The position numbers and the translations under genes were made by a program. A stretch of 21,516 nucleotides of DNA, taken from positions 1 to 21,516 of the forward strand of contig JACMKG010000056.1 of NCBI GenBank assembly GCA_014380255.1, written 5' to 3'. Origin of the DNA: Prolixibacteraceae bacterium (GTDB lineage: Bacteria > Bacteroidota > Bacteroidia > Bacteroidales > Prolixibacteraceae). This document shows, in pieces, positions 1-8,404 of the stretch; positions within the stretch are counted from its first letter, which is position 1, and each line of letters begins with the position of its first letter. The notes beneath the pieces were generated by a model. The model saw only the letters and a program-made list of their open reading frames with translations, did not search any database and was not told the origin of the DNA.

Positions 1-18
1 ATCGGATACGAGGGGGGG

Positions 19-95
19 GCCGAAACCAGTTCGGCATGACGGCTTTGAATGGGCAGCATCCATCCACCGAAGCGTCTTGCCGAACTGGTTTCGGC
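19..95. repeat. Palindromic repeat pair (GCCGAA...TTCGGC type)
   Basis: Two 17 bp arms, 19-35 and 79-95, are exact reverse complements of each other. Each arm is itself a small imperfect hairpin (GCCGAA ... TTCGGC). They are followed by ATGAC (right of 19-35) or preceded by CGTCTT (left of 79-95). The same design, with the stem changed from CCGAA/TTCGG to CCTGAA/TTCAGG, recurs at 242-367 and 11602-11696, so this is a dispersed intergenic repeat family. Its function is unknown. Confidence 0.75.
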
Positions 96-140
96 ATCTC
101 CTGAAGTACCCTAAATGATGTTTTCTGTACTTATGGCGGG

Positions 141-449
141 TCCTGATCCCGATAGCAATCGCATTGGCGTTAACTTCGTTTTATAAATACAGATAATCAG
201 GTTATTAAAAATGCCTCTTTCTTCATTGACTGTATTCGATGGGATCCTGAAACAAGTTCAGGATGACGCTTCGAATGTCTTTGTTGTATGCCCGAAGCGA
301 CCTGGAATACGCTCAATCGAAGCGTCATCCCGAACTTCCTGCCCGCGGCAGGCGGGGTTTCTGGACCCCCTCGAATACTTTTTTTTTCTTAAGTATATCC
401 ATAATAACAAAACGAAGTTAACGCCTATGCGATAGCAATCGGGACAGGA
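141..449. repeat. Nested inverted repeat, about 310 bp
   Basis: The outer arms 141-184 and 406-449 are inverted copies of about 44 bp with few mismatches. They share the words GGCGTTAACTTCGTTTT and GATAGCAATC, the latter occurring on the plus strand in both arms. Between them lies a second inverted pair (242-275 and 317-367). The whole could be a small non-autonomous element with another repeat inserted into it, or a stack of palindromic repeats. It contains no convincing coding sequence, and no target-site duplication was established. Confidence 0.6.
242..367. repeat. Palindromic repeat pair with a GC-rich insert in one arm
   Basis: The left arm holds TCCTGAAACAAGTTCAGGA (245-263), a hairpin followed by TGACGCTTCGA. 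The right arm starts TCGAAGCGTCATCC (317-330) and is its inverted partner. In the right arm the hairpin loop is replaced by a self-complementary CCTGCCCGCGGCAGGCGGGG block at about 338-357, a second palindrome sitting inside the first. This is the inner part of the nested structure spanning 141-449. Confidence 0.65.
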
Positions 450-826
450 TGACAAGGGATGATGGCATCGATTACAGGTAATATGCAGTAAATAATGCTG
501 TTTTCATCATCCCTGTAACCCCATCACCTTCATTCCCATCGAAAATACTGCTATGCAAATGAGCACAAATGGATACACATGTAACTAAATGTCAATATTA
601 TATGCATCACACACCTACCTTTAGCCCATGCAAATGATCAAAAAGGGCACCCCGGGTACACTTTACTGAGTCAGTGCACGATTCAATTATTTACTTTTTA
701 ATTTCAAGTATTATGGCAAAGATTCTTAACGGAATTTTAGGTGGTTTCTCCGGAAATCGATTAAGGATAATAGGACATTATTTTAAATATTAACGGAAAC
801 TTACTTTTCCCCCTCATTGCCATCTC
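450..826. other. Intergenic stretch without recognisable genes
   Basis: This stretch lies downstream of kup. I see no supported coding frame, RNA gene or clear intrinsic terminator here. The phrase CATCCCTGTAACCCC near 508-522 recurs around 10105, but nothing else links the two places. Confidence 0.5.
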
Positions 827-2773
827 TTATACAATCCTTTTAATTTTACGGGTTAGTGGGCGTTCAATCATGATTGGGACTTTCTCTTCAATCACGGTGC
901 TGGTATCCAATCCAAAGGATTTGACATCATTGATGCTTAGCAGTCGTGTAAAGGAATGAAGGCCCATGATCATGGTCTCCCACGCTGAAAGCTTATAGTC
1001 CTGGGTCATTACCCTATCGAGGTTCACAAACAGGAAATCGGGCGGGAAGTGATGCTTTTTGAGCGATTCATAGAAGCTGATAAGCTTTATTTCATCGTTG
1101 GTGACCATATCCGTTACAATATCCCGGAAGTAAAGGTTGATACGAGGCTCTATTTTAAAGCCCAGATGGATATCCACACGTATCAGTGTTCCGGGAATAA
1201 ACTGGGTAACTTCATAGCTAAAGGTATCGGGCTCATCCACAACGTCTACATGTAAAAACCAATAGGTCTTGGCACGTTTGGGTTGTTTGTTGAAGATGGA
1301 ATACATGATTTTGGATTCTATCTCATGGGGCCTGTTGGCCTTGATGATATACACCAGGTTGGTGGCTATCGGCTTGATGGAGGTATCCTTGCTCAGGTCT
1401 TCAAACAAGTGAAGATACTTGTTGAGATTGACAAAACTGATGTGACGGTTTTTAATGCGACGGCCAAAGAACCAGCCAACCATGACCAGCAGGAAGACAA
1501 AGCCAAGGGCAATGGAAAACCATCCGCCATGGGCAAACTTATGAAGGTTGGCAATAAGGAAAGAGGTTTCGATGGCCCCGAACAGTAATGCCAGAAAGGT
1601 CAGAATGGGTATGGATACCCCCTTTTGGTACAGGTAATGGATCAACAGCAGGGTGGTCATCATCATGGTAATAGTGATGGACAGTCCATAGGCAGCCTCC
1701 ATGTTGGATGACTCGCGGAAAAACAGCACCACAAAGCAAACCATAATCCATAAGAGCCAGTTGACAAAAGGGATATACACCTGGCCTTTAACCGTGGTGG
1801 GGTGCAGCACCTTTATCTTGGGCCAGAAGTTCAGGGATACCGCCTCATTGATAAGGGTATAGGAACCTGTTATCAAGGCCTGGCTGGCAATGACAGCCGC
1901 GGCTGTAGAAATAAGGATACCGGGGAAGAGAAACCACTGGGGCATGATGGCATAAAAAGGGTTTAAATCATGGGTAAGCGTAGGGTGATTCATCAGCCAT
2001 GCCCCCTGTCCAAGGTAATTTAGGATAAGGGAGATCTTGACAAAGATCCACGAGACGCGGATGTTGTGGATGCCGCAATGGCCAAGATCGGAATATAGGG
2101 CTTCAGCGCCTGTGGTACATAGGAACACGGCCCCGAGTAGGATAAATCCTTCAGGGTAATGGGCCAGGAAATCATAGGCATAATAAGGGTTCAGCGCCCT
2201 TAATATCTCAGGGTAGGTTGTTATCTGGCCAAAGCCCAGAACGGCGAGCATTCCGAACCAAACCACCATTACGGGGCCAAAGAAATTCCCTATAAAACGG
2301 GTGCCGAACTGCTGGATGAAAAACAGGGCAGAGATGATCACCAGCACTACCGGCAATACGGGTATATCCGGATTGATGAGCAATAACCCTTCGATGGAGG
2401 AGGTCACGGTAATGGAAGGAGTGATTACTCCGTCGGCCAAAAGGGCACTGCCGCCAATGATTGTTAAGGTAGCTGCCCAGGTCGATTTCTTTTTCATCAG
2501 GGCATACAAGGCAAAGATGCCACCTTCCCCATGGTTATCGGCCCTAAGAGTGATGATTACATATTTTAAGGTGGTTTGAAGGGTTAAGGTCCAGAAAACA
2601 CAGGACAGGCCTCCATACACCAAGGTTTTGGTTATCTGATCGGCACCCGAGATGATCGCCTTGACTACATACAATGGACTGGTGCCGATATCTCCAAATA
2701 CAATGCCTATGGTGATTAATAATCCGGCAAAGGTTACTTTGTTTAAAGTATTGGAATGTTTTTGATCTGACAT
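827..2773 (-). CDS. kup: Kup-family low-affinity potassium transporter
   Basis: Kup/HAK/KT proteins import K+ with protons across the inner membrane. The 648-residue product fits the family length (E. coli Kup is 622). Residues 27-36 read GDIGTSPLYV and residues 78-92 hold ADNHGEGGIFALYAL, both hallmark Kup segments. A hydrophobic region with about twelve predicted membrane segments fills roughly the first 440 residues and includes a late HGGWFSIALGF segment. The last 200 or so residues form the hydrophilic cytoplasmic tail. It is the last gene of the minus-strand potassium cluster, 54 bp downstream of the response regulator, with no obvious promoter in the gap. It is therefore probably co-transcribed with and regulated by that two-component system. 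No terminator was found after the stop. Confidence in the family is very high; operon membership is inference. Confidence 0.96.
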   Translation of the reverse strand: MSDQKHSNTLNKVTFAGLLITIGIVFGDIGTSPLYVVKAIISGADQITKTLVYGGLSCVFWTLTLQTTLKYVIITLRADNHGEGGIFALYALMKKKSTWAATLTIIGGSALLADGVITPSITVTSSIEGLLLINPDIPVLPVVLVIISALFFIQQFGTRFIGNFFGPVMVVWFGMLAVLGFGQITTYPEILRALNPYYAYDFLAHYPEGFILLGAVFLCTTGAEALYSDLGHCGIHNIRVSWIFVKISLILNYLGQGAWLMNHPTLTHDLNPFYAIMPQWFLFPGILISTAAAVIASQALITGSYTLINEAVSLNFWPKIKVLHPTTVKGQVYIPFVNWLLWIMVCFVVLFFRESSNMEAAYGLSITITMMMTTLLLIHYLYQKGVSIPILTFLALLFGAIETSFLIANLHKFAHGGWFSIALGFVFLLVMVGWFFGRRIKNRHISFVNLNKYLHLFEDLSKDTSIKPIATNLVYIIKANRPHEIESKIMYSIFNKQPKRAKTYWFLHVDVVDEPDTFSYEVTQFIPGTLIRVDIHLGFKIEPRINLYFRDIVTDMVTNDEIKLISFYESLKKHHFPPDFLFVNLDRVMTQDYKLSAWETMIMGLHSFTRLLSINDVKSFGLDTSTVIEEKVPIMIERPLTRKIKRIV

Positions 2774-2827
2774 GAAAAAAGTAAATTGAAATTCTTATTT
2801 GAAAGGATTAAGGTATTTTCTGCAATA

Positions 2828-3511
2828 TTAATCACTGAAACGGTAACCGATACCGGATTCGGTAATCAAGTAGACAGGCTTGGAAGGATTATCTTCAATT
2901 TTTTTGCGCAACTGGGCAACAAAGACCCTCAGATACTGTGTCTGTTCCACATATCCATAGCCCCATACTTCCTTTAGGATATGCTGATGGGTAAGCACTC
3001 TTCCCTGGTTTTTAGCCAAAAGGTAAAGCAAGGAGAATTCGGTAGAAGTAAGTTTTAGTATCTCTTTGTTTTTACGAACAATATGGTTGATGTTGTCAAT
3101 GCTCAGGGAGCCTATTTCCAGCAGGGGATTATCATTTTTATTCTCACCGGCACGGATGGCAGCTCTTATTCGGGCAAGTAGTTCACCGCTTCGGAAAGGT
3201 TTGGTAAGGTAATCGTTAGCCCCGTTGTCAAGGGCTTTTATAATATCTTCTTCCGAACTTCGTACCGAAAGCACCAGGATGGGTTTAAAAAACCATTCAC
3301 GCAGCTTTTTCAGTATCTCCTGTCCGTCGATGTCTGGTAACCCAAGATCCAGAATGATCAGTGAAGGGTTGGTGGTTGCAGCCTCTACCAGTCCTTCCTT
3401 TCCGCTTGCAGCATGAAGAATCCGGTATCCGCTGGCCGAGAGGGTGATTTCAAGCAGGCGTCGGATCTGCAATTCATCATCAATAATCAGTATAGTGCTA
3501 TTTTCATTCAT
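2828..3511 (-). CDS. kdpE: KdpE-like OmpR/PhoB-family response regulator
   Basis: This is a 227-residue transcriptional regulator. The receiver domain (about 5-120) shows the acidic pair D11-D12, the phospho-acceptor D55 in ILDLGLPDIDG, and the conserved K104 in YLTKPF. A winged-helix DNA-binding domain follows (about 130-226), ending with the typical LRKKIEDNPSKPVYLITESGIGYRF-like wing. Its start overlaps the stop of the upstream kinase gene by 4 bp, a classic translationally coupled histidine kinase/response regulator pair. It resembles KdpE most closely, and its neighbours kup and trkH suggest control of potassium uptake. The kdpFABC target operon is not in the window, so the regulon is inferred. 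Calling it KdpE rather than a generic PhoB-like regulator is reasonable but not proven. Confidence 0.85.
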   Translation of the reverse strand: MNENSTILIIDDELQIRRLLEITLSASGYRILHAASGKEGLVEAATTNPSLIILDLGLPDIDGQEILKKLREWFFKPILVLSVRSSEEDIIKALDNGANDYLTKPFRSGELLARIRAAIRAGENKNDNPLLEIGSLSIDNINHIVRKNKEILKLTSTEFSLLYLLAKNQGRVLTHQHILKEVWGYGYVEQTQYLRVFVAQLRKKIEDNPSKPVYLITESGIGYRFSD

Positions 3512-5073
3512 TGGTTGAGCAATAGATTGTGAATGTTTGGATTTTCTGTGGGTATCTGAATAGTGAAAGCCGAGCCCCCGTCTTTGCGGTTTCTTACACT
3601 AACTGTCCCTTTGTGGGCTTCAACAAATCCTTTTACAATGGAAAGGCCCAAACCCAATCCACCGGTCTTGTTGCCATCTACCCTGTAGAATTTATTGAAT
3701 AAATCTTTAATGGCCTTATCCGGGAACCCGGGGCCACGATCTTTTACCTGAATCATGAGCAGTCCATCTTCATACCGGATGTTTAATTCAATTTCTGATC
3801 CTGTGGGCACATACTGGGTGGAGTTGATCACCAGGTTGTACATGCTCTGTTCCAGGAGGCCAAAATCAACCTTTACCAGGGGCATATCCTCGGGTATGGA
3901 TACCTTCAGGGTAAAAGCTTTCAGTTCCTCCTTCAGATCCTCGGCCACTTTATTTGCCAGATCGTTCATGTCGTACCAGTCAAGGCGAACCGATAACTGC
4001 CCGCTTTCCAGTCGGGACATATTTAACAGGTTTTCAATTAGTCGGTTAAGTCTTAGCGAGGCGGTGAAGATCTCATTAAACAAATCAGCCTTTACGCTTT
4101 CCGGATGGATGGAATTCATGAGTGAATCGGAAGCTCCCATGATGGTAGCCACCGGTATTCTGAACTCATGGGAGATGGAGTTGAACAGTGTTTTATACAG
4201 CCGGTCTGACTCGACCAGGAAGCGTGCCTTTTGGGCCAGTTCTCCCAGAAATTCCCTTTCCAGGGCATTGGCTATCTGGGTGAGAAAGGTATCCCAGAAG
4301 GCCTTTTCATCGGCTGTAAACAACCGCCCGGGCTTTACGGCTACCACTCCGGCATTTAAACGGGTACCCGGTAAGGGGTAAAACGAATATTGCACATTCG
4401 AATGGGTAGGGGTGAATCTTCCGGCAGGTTGAAGGTGGGTAAACACCCATTCGGCTAACTGGTATTCCTCAGGGGTAAGCTTTTTCTCCTTCTGAAGCCT
4501 GCCCGATGAGTGAAGGATATTATTCCCATCCTGCAGGATGAAAAAGGCACCCATGGAAAAATGATTGCTGATCCGTTCAAGGGCAATGGTCAGCACCTCA
4601 TCAATACCACTGGCTTTGGAAAGTTCCCTGGTAAGCTGAAACAGGGCATTGGTGCGTTCTTCCCTTTCGCGGGCAAGCCGCTCCTGCCTTCTGACCTTGG
4701 TAGTAAGGACCCCGTCTACAAGGGCAATGATGAAGAACATACCGAACATGAGGATATCTTCCGTCTTGTCGATGTGAAAGGTAAGGTTGGGAGGAATAAA
4801 GAAAAAATTCCATACCAGGGCGCTTAGGGTGGCGGCCACAAACACAGGGCCAATGGCCATAAAGGTGGCCAGGATGGAAACCACAAAAAGCAGGATAAAG
4901 GATACCACATGATAGCCCTGCTGGTTCGACAGCGGGGTGCAAAGCAAGGCCGTCAGACCAATAATGAATATGGAAAGCAAATAATGGTTGATCCTGGCAG
5001 ACAGGGAAAAGGGAAACTTCCTTTGTTCAGTTTTTAGATCCATAATACTGTATATGGGAGCAAAATTAACCAT
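3508..5073 (-). CDS. KdpD-like sensor histidine kinase lacking the N-terminal KdpD domain
   Basis: This 521-residue membrane kinase probably senses K+ or turgor and phosphorylates the adjacent regulator. Residues about 28-125 contain closely spaced membrane segments of the KdpD DUF4118 type. A GAF-like region follows (about 140-270), then the dimerisation/phospho-acceptor helix with H302 in SISHEFRIP. The ATPase domain has its N-box around N413-N417, the G1 box DRGPGF at 445-450 and the G2 box GGLGLGLS at 471-478. Classic KdpD has a further roughly 370 cytoplasmic N-terminal residues (KdpD domain plus USP domain) that are absent here. The chosen start has GGAAG four bases upstream; an internal Met11 is an alternative. 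The gene follows trkH by 60 bp and overlaps the regulator gene by 4 bp. Confidence 0.87.
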   Translation of the reverse strand: MVNFAPIYSIMDLKTEQRKFPFSLSARINHYLLSIFIIGLTALLCTPLSNQQGYHVVSFILLFVVSILATFMAIGPVFVAATLSALVWNFFFIPPNLTFHIDKTEDILMFGMFFIIALVDGVLTTKVRRQERLAREREERTNALFQLTRELSKASGIDEVLTIALERISNHFSMGAFFILQDGNNILHSSGRLQKEKKLTPEEYQLAEWVFTHLQPAGRFTPTHSNVQYSFYPLPGTRLNAGVVAVKPGRLFTADEKAFWDTFLTQIANALEREFLGELAQKARFLVESDRLYKTLFNSISHEFRIPVATIMGASDSLMNSIHPESVKADLFNEIFTASLRLNRLIENLLNMSRLESGQLSVRLDWYDMNDLANKVAEDLKEELKAFTLKVSIPEDMPLVKVDFGLLEQSMYNLVINSTQYVPTGSEIELNIRYEDGLLMIQVKDRGPGFPDKAIKDLFNKFYRVDGNKTGGLGLGLSIVKGFVEAHKGTVSVRNRKDGGSAFTIQIPTENPNIHNLLLNQ

Positions 5074-5133
5074 TTATCTTCCTAGTTGTTAAATAATTGC
5101 ATGTACTGTTTCTATTTGATAACATTGGATGAT

Positions 5134-6576
5134 TCAGAAGCTTTTTGAAAATAAAACAATCACTGTATATATTTCCAATCTTCCCAGAAGCATCATCAAT
5201 GAAAGAATCACTTTTGCCAATTCGGGAAGGTGAGCAAAATTACTGACAGGCCCGATGGTCCCTATTCCGGGACCTATGCCGGCCATGCATGTTGCAACGG
5301 CGCTGCTGGCCGTCTGCCCGTCAATACCCAAAAGGGCGAGCAATAGACTGCCTGTGACAAATACCAGGACGTAAACGGTGATAAAGGTTAGTATTGACTT
5401 ATTGGCTTCAGAGCTTATGACCTTTTGATTCAGCTTGATTGGTCTGACGGCATGGGGAGCAATCAGCTGATAGAAAAAGTTTTTGATATTCTTTAAAAGA
5501 ATCAGATGACGGGCCATCTTTATTCCTCCTGCCGTAGAGCCGGTACTGCCTCCAAGAAACATGGCAAAGAACAGAATAGACCAGGCGAAGGCGGGCCACT
5601 GCAAATAATCAGTAGAAGCGAACCCGGTGCAGGTAACGATAGAAACTACCTGGAAGAAGGATTCCCTGAAGGATTCCTCCAACGTTTTAGGCATGGAGAA
5701 ATACAAACTGGCAGTAATTGTCATTACCAGCAGAAACACAACAAAAAGGTAAAACCTTAGTTCTTCATTCTCCCTGACTTTTTTGAATTCATGTTTATAC
5801 AGGTAATAATGAATGGCAAAATTGGTTCCGGCCAGAAGCATGAAAGTGGTTATCACATATTGGATGTAGGGCGAATATTCTATAATGCTGGCATTTTTGG
5901 TTCCAAACCCACCGGTAGCCACTGTTCCAAAAGAATGGCATACACTGTCGAAAAGGGGCATTTGACCTGCCATCAAAAAGAGGATTTCAGCAAGGGTCAG
6001 AATGACATAGATCAGAAGCACCCGGTTTCCAATAGCTTTGATTTTGGGCTGAATCCTATCCTGCAACGATGATTCAAGGGTGAATAAGTGGTAGCTTCCC
6101 ACATGAAAGGCAGGCATGACAATGATGACCAAAACAATAATGCCGATACCACCAATCCAGTGCGTCAGGCTTCTCCAATACAGCATTGATTTGGGCAATG
6201 CTTCTATGTCTGTCAATATGGAAGCTCCGGTGGTGGTAAAGCCTGATACGGATTCAAAGATGGCATTTACAATGCCCGGAATAGCTTGTGAAAACAGATA
6301 AGGCAACGAACCGATTAAAACGATTAACAACCATGACAAGGTCACAATGAAAAAAGATTCCTTTCTGCGTAAGGGAATAATTTCACCTTTGCCCTTGGAA
6401 AAAAAATGGGAAATCAACCCAAGGGAAAAGCTCAAAAGCGAAGTGTATACAAAAGGCAGGATATCCTCTGAATAGTAGAGGGCCACCGGCACGCAGGTGA
6501 ATACAAAGGCTGAGAGTATGATCAGATTAAAGCTCAATACCTTGCATGTGTTCCTATGATTTTCCTGTCTTTTCAT
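5134..6576 (-). CDS. trkH: TrkH/KtrB-family potassium uptake membrane subunit
   Basis: This 480-residue integral membrane protein forms the K+-conducting pore of a Trk/Ktr system. The four pore-loop signatures are visible: TTTGAS (114-119), TGGFGT (221-226), TCTGFA (315-320) and GIGPGIG (433-439). The gating-loop region GGSTGSTAGGIK sits at 342-353. The family normally works with a peripheral nucleotide-binding TrkA/KtrA subunit, but no such gene is present in the window, so it must be elsewhere or be replaced. It appears to be the first gene of the minus-strand potassium cluster. I found no clear TAnnTTTG promoter immediately upstream. The GC-rich structured stretch 150-380 bp upstream could be part of a leader, but that is speculation. 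Confidence 0.95.
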   Translation of the reverse strand: MKRQENHRNTCKVLSFNLIILSAFVFTCVPVALYYSEDILPFVYTSLLSFSLGLISHFFSKGKGEIIPLRRKESFFIVTLSWLLIVLIGSLPYLFSQAIPGIVNAIFESVSGFTTTGASILTDIEALPKSMLYWRSLTHWIGGIGIIVLVIIVMPAFHVGSYHLFTLESSLQDRIQPKIKAIGNRVLLIYVILTLAEILFLMAGQMPLFDSVCHSFGTVATGGFGTKNASIIEYSPYIQYVITTFMLLAGTNFAIHYYLYKHEFKKVRENEELRFYLFVVFLLVMTITASLYFSMPKTLEESFRESFFQVVSIVTCTGFASTDYLQWPAFAWSILFFAMFLGGSTGSTAGGIKMARHLILLKNIKNFFYQLIAPHAVRPIKLNQKVISSEANKSILTFITVYVLVFVTGSLLLALLGIDGQTASSAVATCMAGIGPGIGTIGPVSNFAHLPELAKVILSLMMLLGRLEIYTVIVLFSKSF

Positions 6577-7070
6577 CTTTCCGCGTGCTTGCCTAATTTG
6601 CTGCCTGAATTGTCAGTGGCCATAAAAGACCGATGACAGGTTTATTTACCGTGCAAAAGTGCAGTGGATTTCATAAAGGAATTGTAAAGCTTAGATGGCA
6701 ATGTATAAAGATTTTATAAAGGGAGTGTGGTGCAGGTTTTGGTATCTGAAATCTTCAGGTAGGCAAGTATACCATGGAACGTGACACTGCGCGCGCGAAT
6801 GGTCTTCAGGACGGTAAGGTTGTGGCGGACGTTAGGGGATATCACCCCTGCGATGTTCATTCCATGAGTCGGCTGGAAGCCAACTGACCCAGTTAGTGCT
6901 GTGCAAGGGCGGCATCGGGTCCTTTTGGTTTCCCAACCGAAGTTTTAAAAGTCGTGATTAAAAACAAGGATAAGAATTGGCGGATTTATTAGATTCCTAT
7001 TTTGGTTGACATCGATCCATCTTTGAATGCCAGTAAAGGCCATTGTGTATTTCATAAAGAATACATATGT
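6577..7070. other. Non-coding stretch between trkH and the small-gene array
   Basis: No coding frame is supported. The proximal part (6577-6724) would be the trkH leader and promoter region. The middle part holds the hairpin-rich stretch described separately (6725-6960). The rest is AT-rich and unremarkable up to the GGTGCTATGCACC repeats. Confidence 0.5.
6725..6960. ncRNA. Candidate structured RNA or ribozyme remnant, class unknown
   Basis: This stretch is visibly richer in GC than its surroundings and contains several short hairpins: GUC/GAC at 6802-6812, AGGGG/CCCCT at 6834-6849, AGTcGGCT/AGCCaACT at about 6867-6885, and GGTT/AACC at 6927-6938. The AACTG of the third hairpin can instead pair with CAGTT at 6890-6894, so two mutually exclusive folds exist. 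It has no long open frame. Phrases such as GGAAGCCAACTG followed by AGTTAGTGCTGTGC, and a GTGTGG start, remind me of domain I of bacterial group II introns. I could not match it to a known class and no reverse transcriptase is nearby. The alternative is a regulatory leader of trkH on the minus strand. The coding strand is undetermined. Confidence 0.3.
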
Positions 7071-7157
7071 TCTACCATATTGTCGGTGCTATGCACCTTT
7101 AAAAAGATTTGTTAGCAATACGTTTCTACTATACTTTTTGGTGCTATGCACCTATTA
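7071..7157. repeat. Paired GGTGCTATGCACC palindromic repeats, left flank of the array
   Basis: Two copies of a 13 bp palindrome (5 bp stem, TAT loop) lie at 7085-7097 and 7140-7152, 55 bp apart. Each is preceded by TCTAC(C/T)ATA(T/C)T (7071 and 7125) and followed by CCT plus an A/T-rich tail. The same paired arrangement occurs at 9955-10045, on the far side of the small-gene array. They look like REP-type intergenic repeats; function is unknown. Confidence 0.75.
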
Positions 7158-7322
7158 AGAAGCATTGCCCGGGATTCTTATCTATCCTATTGCATTTGTT
7201 CTTATACATGCCATAAATTAACTGCCAGCCCAACCTTGGGTTAGTTCTGCCGTACACTCTTTTCCGACCATCACCTGGTCTGCCATTCGTGCGATGCCAA
7301 TATTCATTAATACAACATTGAT

Positions 7323-7697
7323 ATGATTAAAGATAATGAAATAAGCCGCTCGTGCTTTTACTATGACATGTTCATTGAAAGGGCCTATGGTACCTATGAA
7401 CCGGACATTCCGGGGTGTCATGCTCATAAAATAGAAGCTTTGATAATGGCTGAAAAGGAGAAGGATGTCTCGGTTGAATTCATTGCTGACTTTGAGGAGC
7501 AGCTGATCGAAATTAAAAGATGCATGGAAGAGGCCTTGGATATGTACTTGGCCATGACTCATGTGCCCAAAGAGATCATCAATGAATTAAAACACACTCA
7601 AGAGCAGGTGGTTTATGCCGTCAGCTCCGATGAACTGATGAAAATTGTATATAAAACCATTGATTTAACAGTTTCTGTACCTCTTGATATGAAATGA
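7323..7697 (+). CDS. Small acidic predicted-helical protein, array copy 1, unknown family
   Basis: This is a 124-residue protein of no family I recognise. It aligns without gaps to the products at 8405-8782 and 9269-9664, and is about 60% identical by hand count to the latter. Shared residues include C11-F12-Y13-Y14, F17, E19, Y22-G23, F57-E58, the AVSS(D/E)EL segment at 99-105 and, with copy 4, KTIDLTVSVP at 111-120. It has no signal peptide or membrane segment. The charge pattern suggests a bundle of amphipathic helices and a cytoplasmic location. It begins the tandem array about 170 bp after the left repeat pair, and no clear promoter was found just upstream. Conservation of an open frame and of family-specific residues across copies argues that it is a real gene. 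Confidence 0.75.
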   Translation: MIKDNEISRSCFYYDMFIERAYGTYEPDIPGCHAHKIEALIMAEKEKDVSVEFIADFEEQLIEIKRCMEEALDMYLAMTHVPKEIINELKHTQEQVVYAVSSDELMKIVYKTIDLTVSVPLDMK

Positions 7698-7891
7698 TAA
7701 ATACTGATTAATATTTAAATACTGCTAGTTGTCAGGTAATTTATTGTTTACAAAATCCGAATTTCTTAATTAAAATTTGTAACTTGAATTAACATTACGT
7801 TGTTGCATGCGATTTATTTTTGCTGTAATCCGTCTTTGAGTGGGGTTTTTAGATCAATTGATTTTAATAGTTAACTAAACCGGATAAGTTT

Positions 7892-8265
7892 ATGATTGAA
7901 GAAAAGCAATTAGTCAAATCTTGTTTTTATTATGAAATATTTATGGAAAGGGCCTATAACCGATTTACCCTCCAAAAGCCGGATATGCAGGCATCAGGGA
8001 TGAGAAATTTGATGGTGGCCGAATAACAGACCGCTGTTTCCTTTGAGTCGTTGATGAATTTTGAGGAACAGCTGACAGAGATTAAAATAACATGAAAGGT
8101 GCCTTATACAGTTACATGCACAAGCCCAATGTTCCCCGATATATCATGGATGAATTAAGCATTTATAAAGATCAGGTAGTTTGGGCTGTCAGCTAGGATG
8201 CACTGATAAAAATTGTACATGACACCATCAATTTGACGAATATTCTATTCATATCTAAACAATAG
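7892..8265 (+). pseudogene. Array copy 2, disrupted by two stops and a frameshift
   Basis: This is a fourth member of the small-protein family, recognisable along its whole length. It starts MIEEKQLVKSCFYYEIF and carries an in-frame TAA at codon 45 (8024-8026). A single-base deletion near 8084-8090 follows (ATTAAAATAACATG, where copy 4 has ATTAAAAAGGACATG). After the shift it reads on to a TAG at 8194-8196 in place of the residue after AVS, and ends at the TAG at 8263-8265. The segment QKPDMQASGMRNL groups it with copy 3 rather than copies 1 and 4. A TATTTTTG element at 7816-7823 could be a leftover -7 box, but no matching -33 box lies at the right spacing. Confidence 0.85.
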
Positions 8266-8404
8266 GTTTTTATAACTGTATTATAACTGAGGGATTACAA
8301 TTTTGAACACTTAATCGAATGATGTTTTTTTAATAGCTACACGTATGGTTGTACATCGGTTTGGTTCGTTGTAATTTCCAAGTATCAAATAATTCGGTTT
8401 AGGT

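Noticed and set aside
211..455. Open frames on both strands at the left edge (74 and 65 residues)
   Set aside because: They lie entirely in the nested palindromic repeats, overlap each other, and translate repeat sequence rather than a protein-like product.
3755..4381. Long plus-strand frame (208 residues) opposite the sensor kinase
   Set aside because: It is the antisense shadow of a well-supported kinase gene and shows no protein-family features.
6725..6960. c-di-AMP (ydaO-type) riboswitch controlling trkH
   Set aside because: Attractive because that riboswitch controls K+ transporters in other phyla, but I could not find its conserved core on either strand. Kept only as an unclassified structured stretch.
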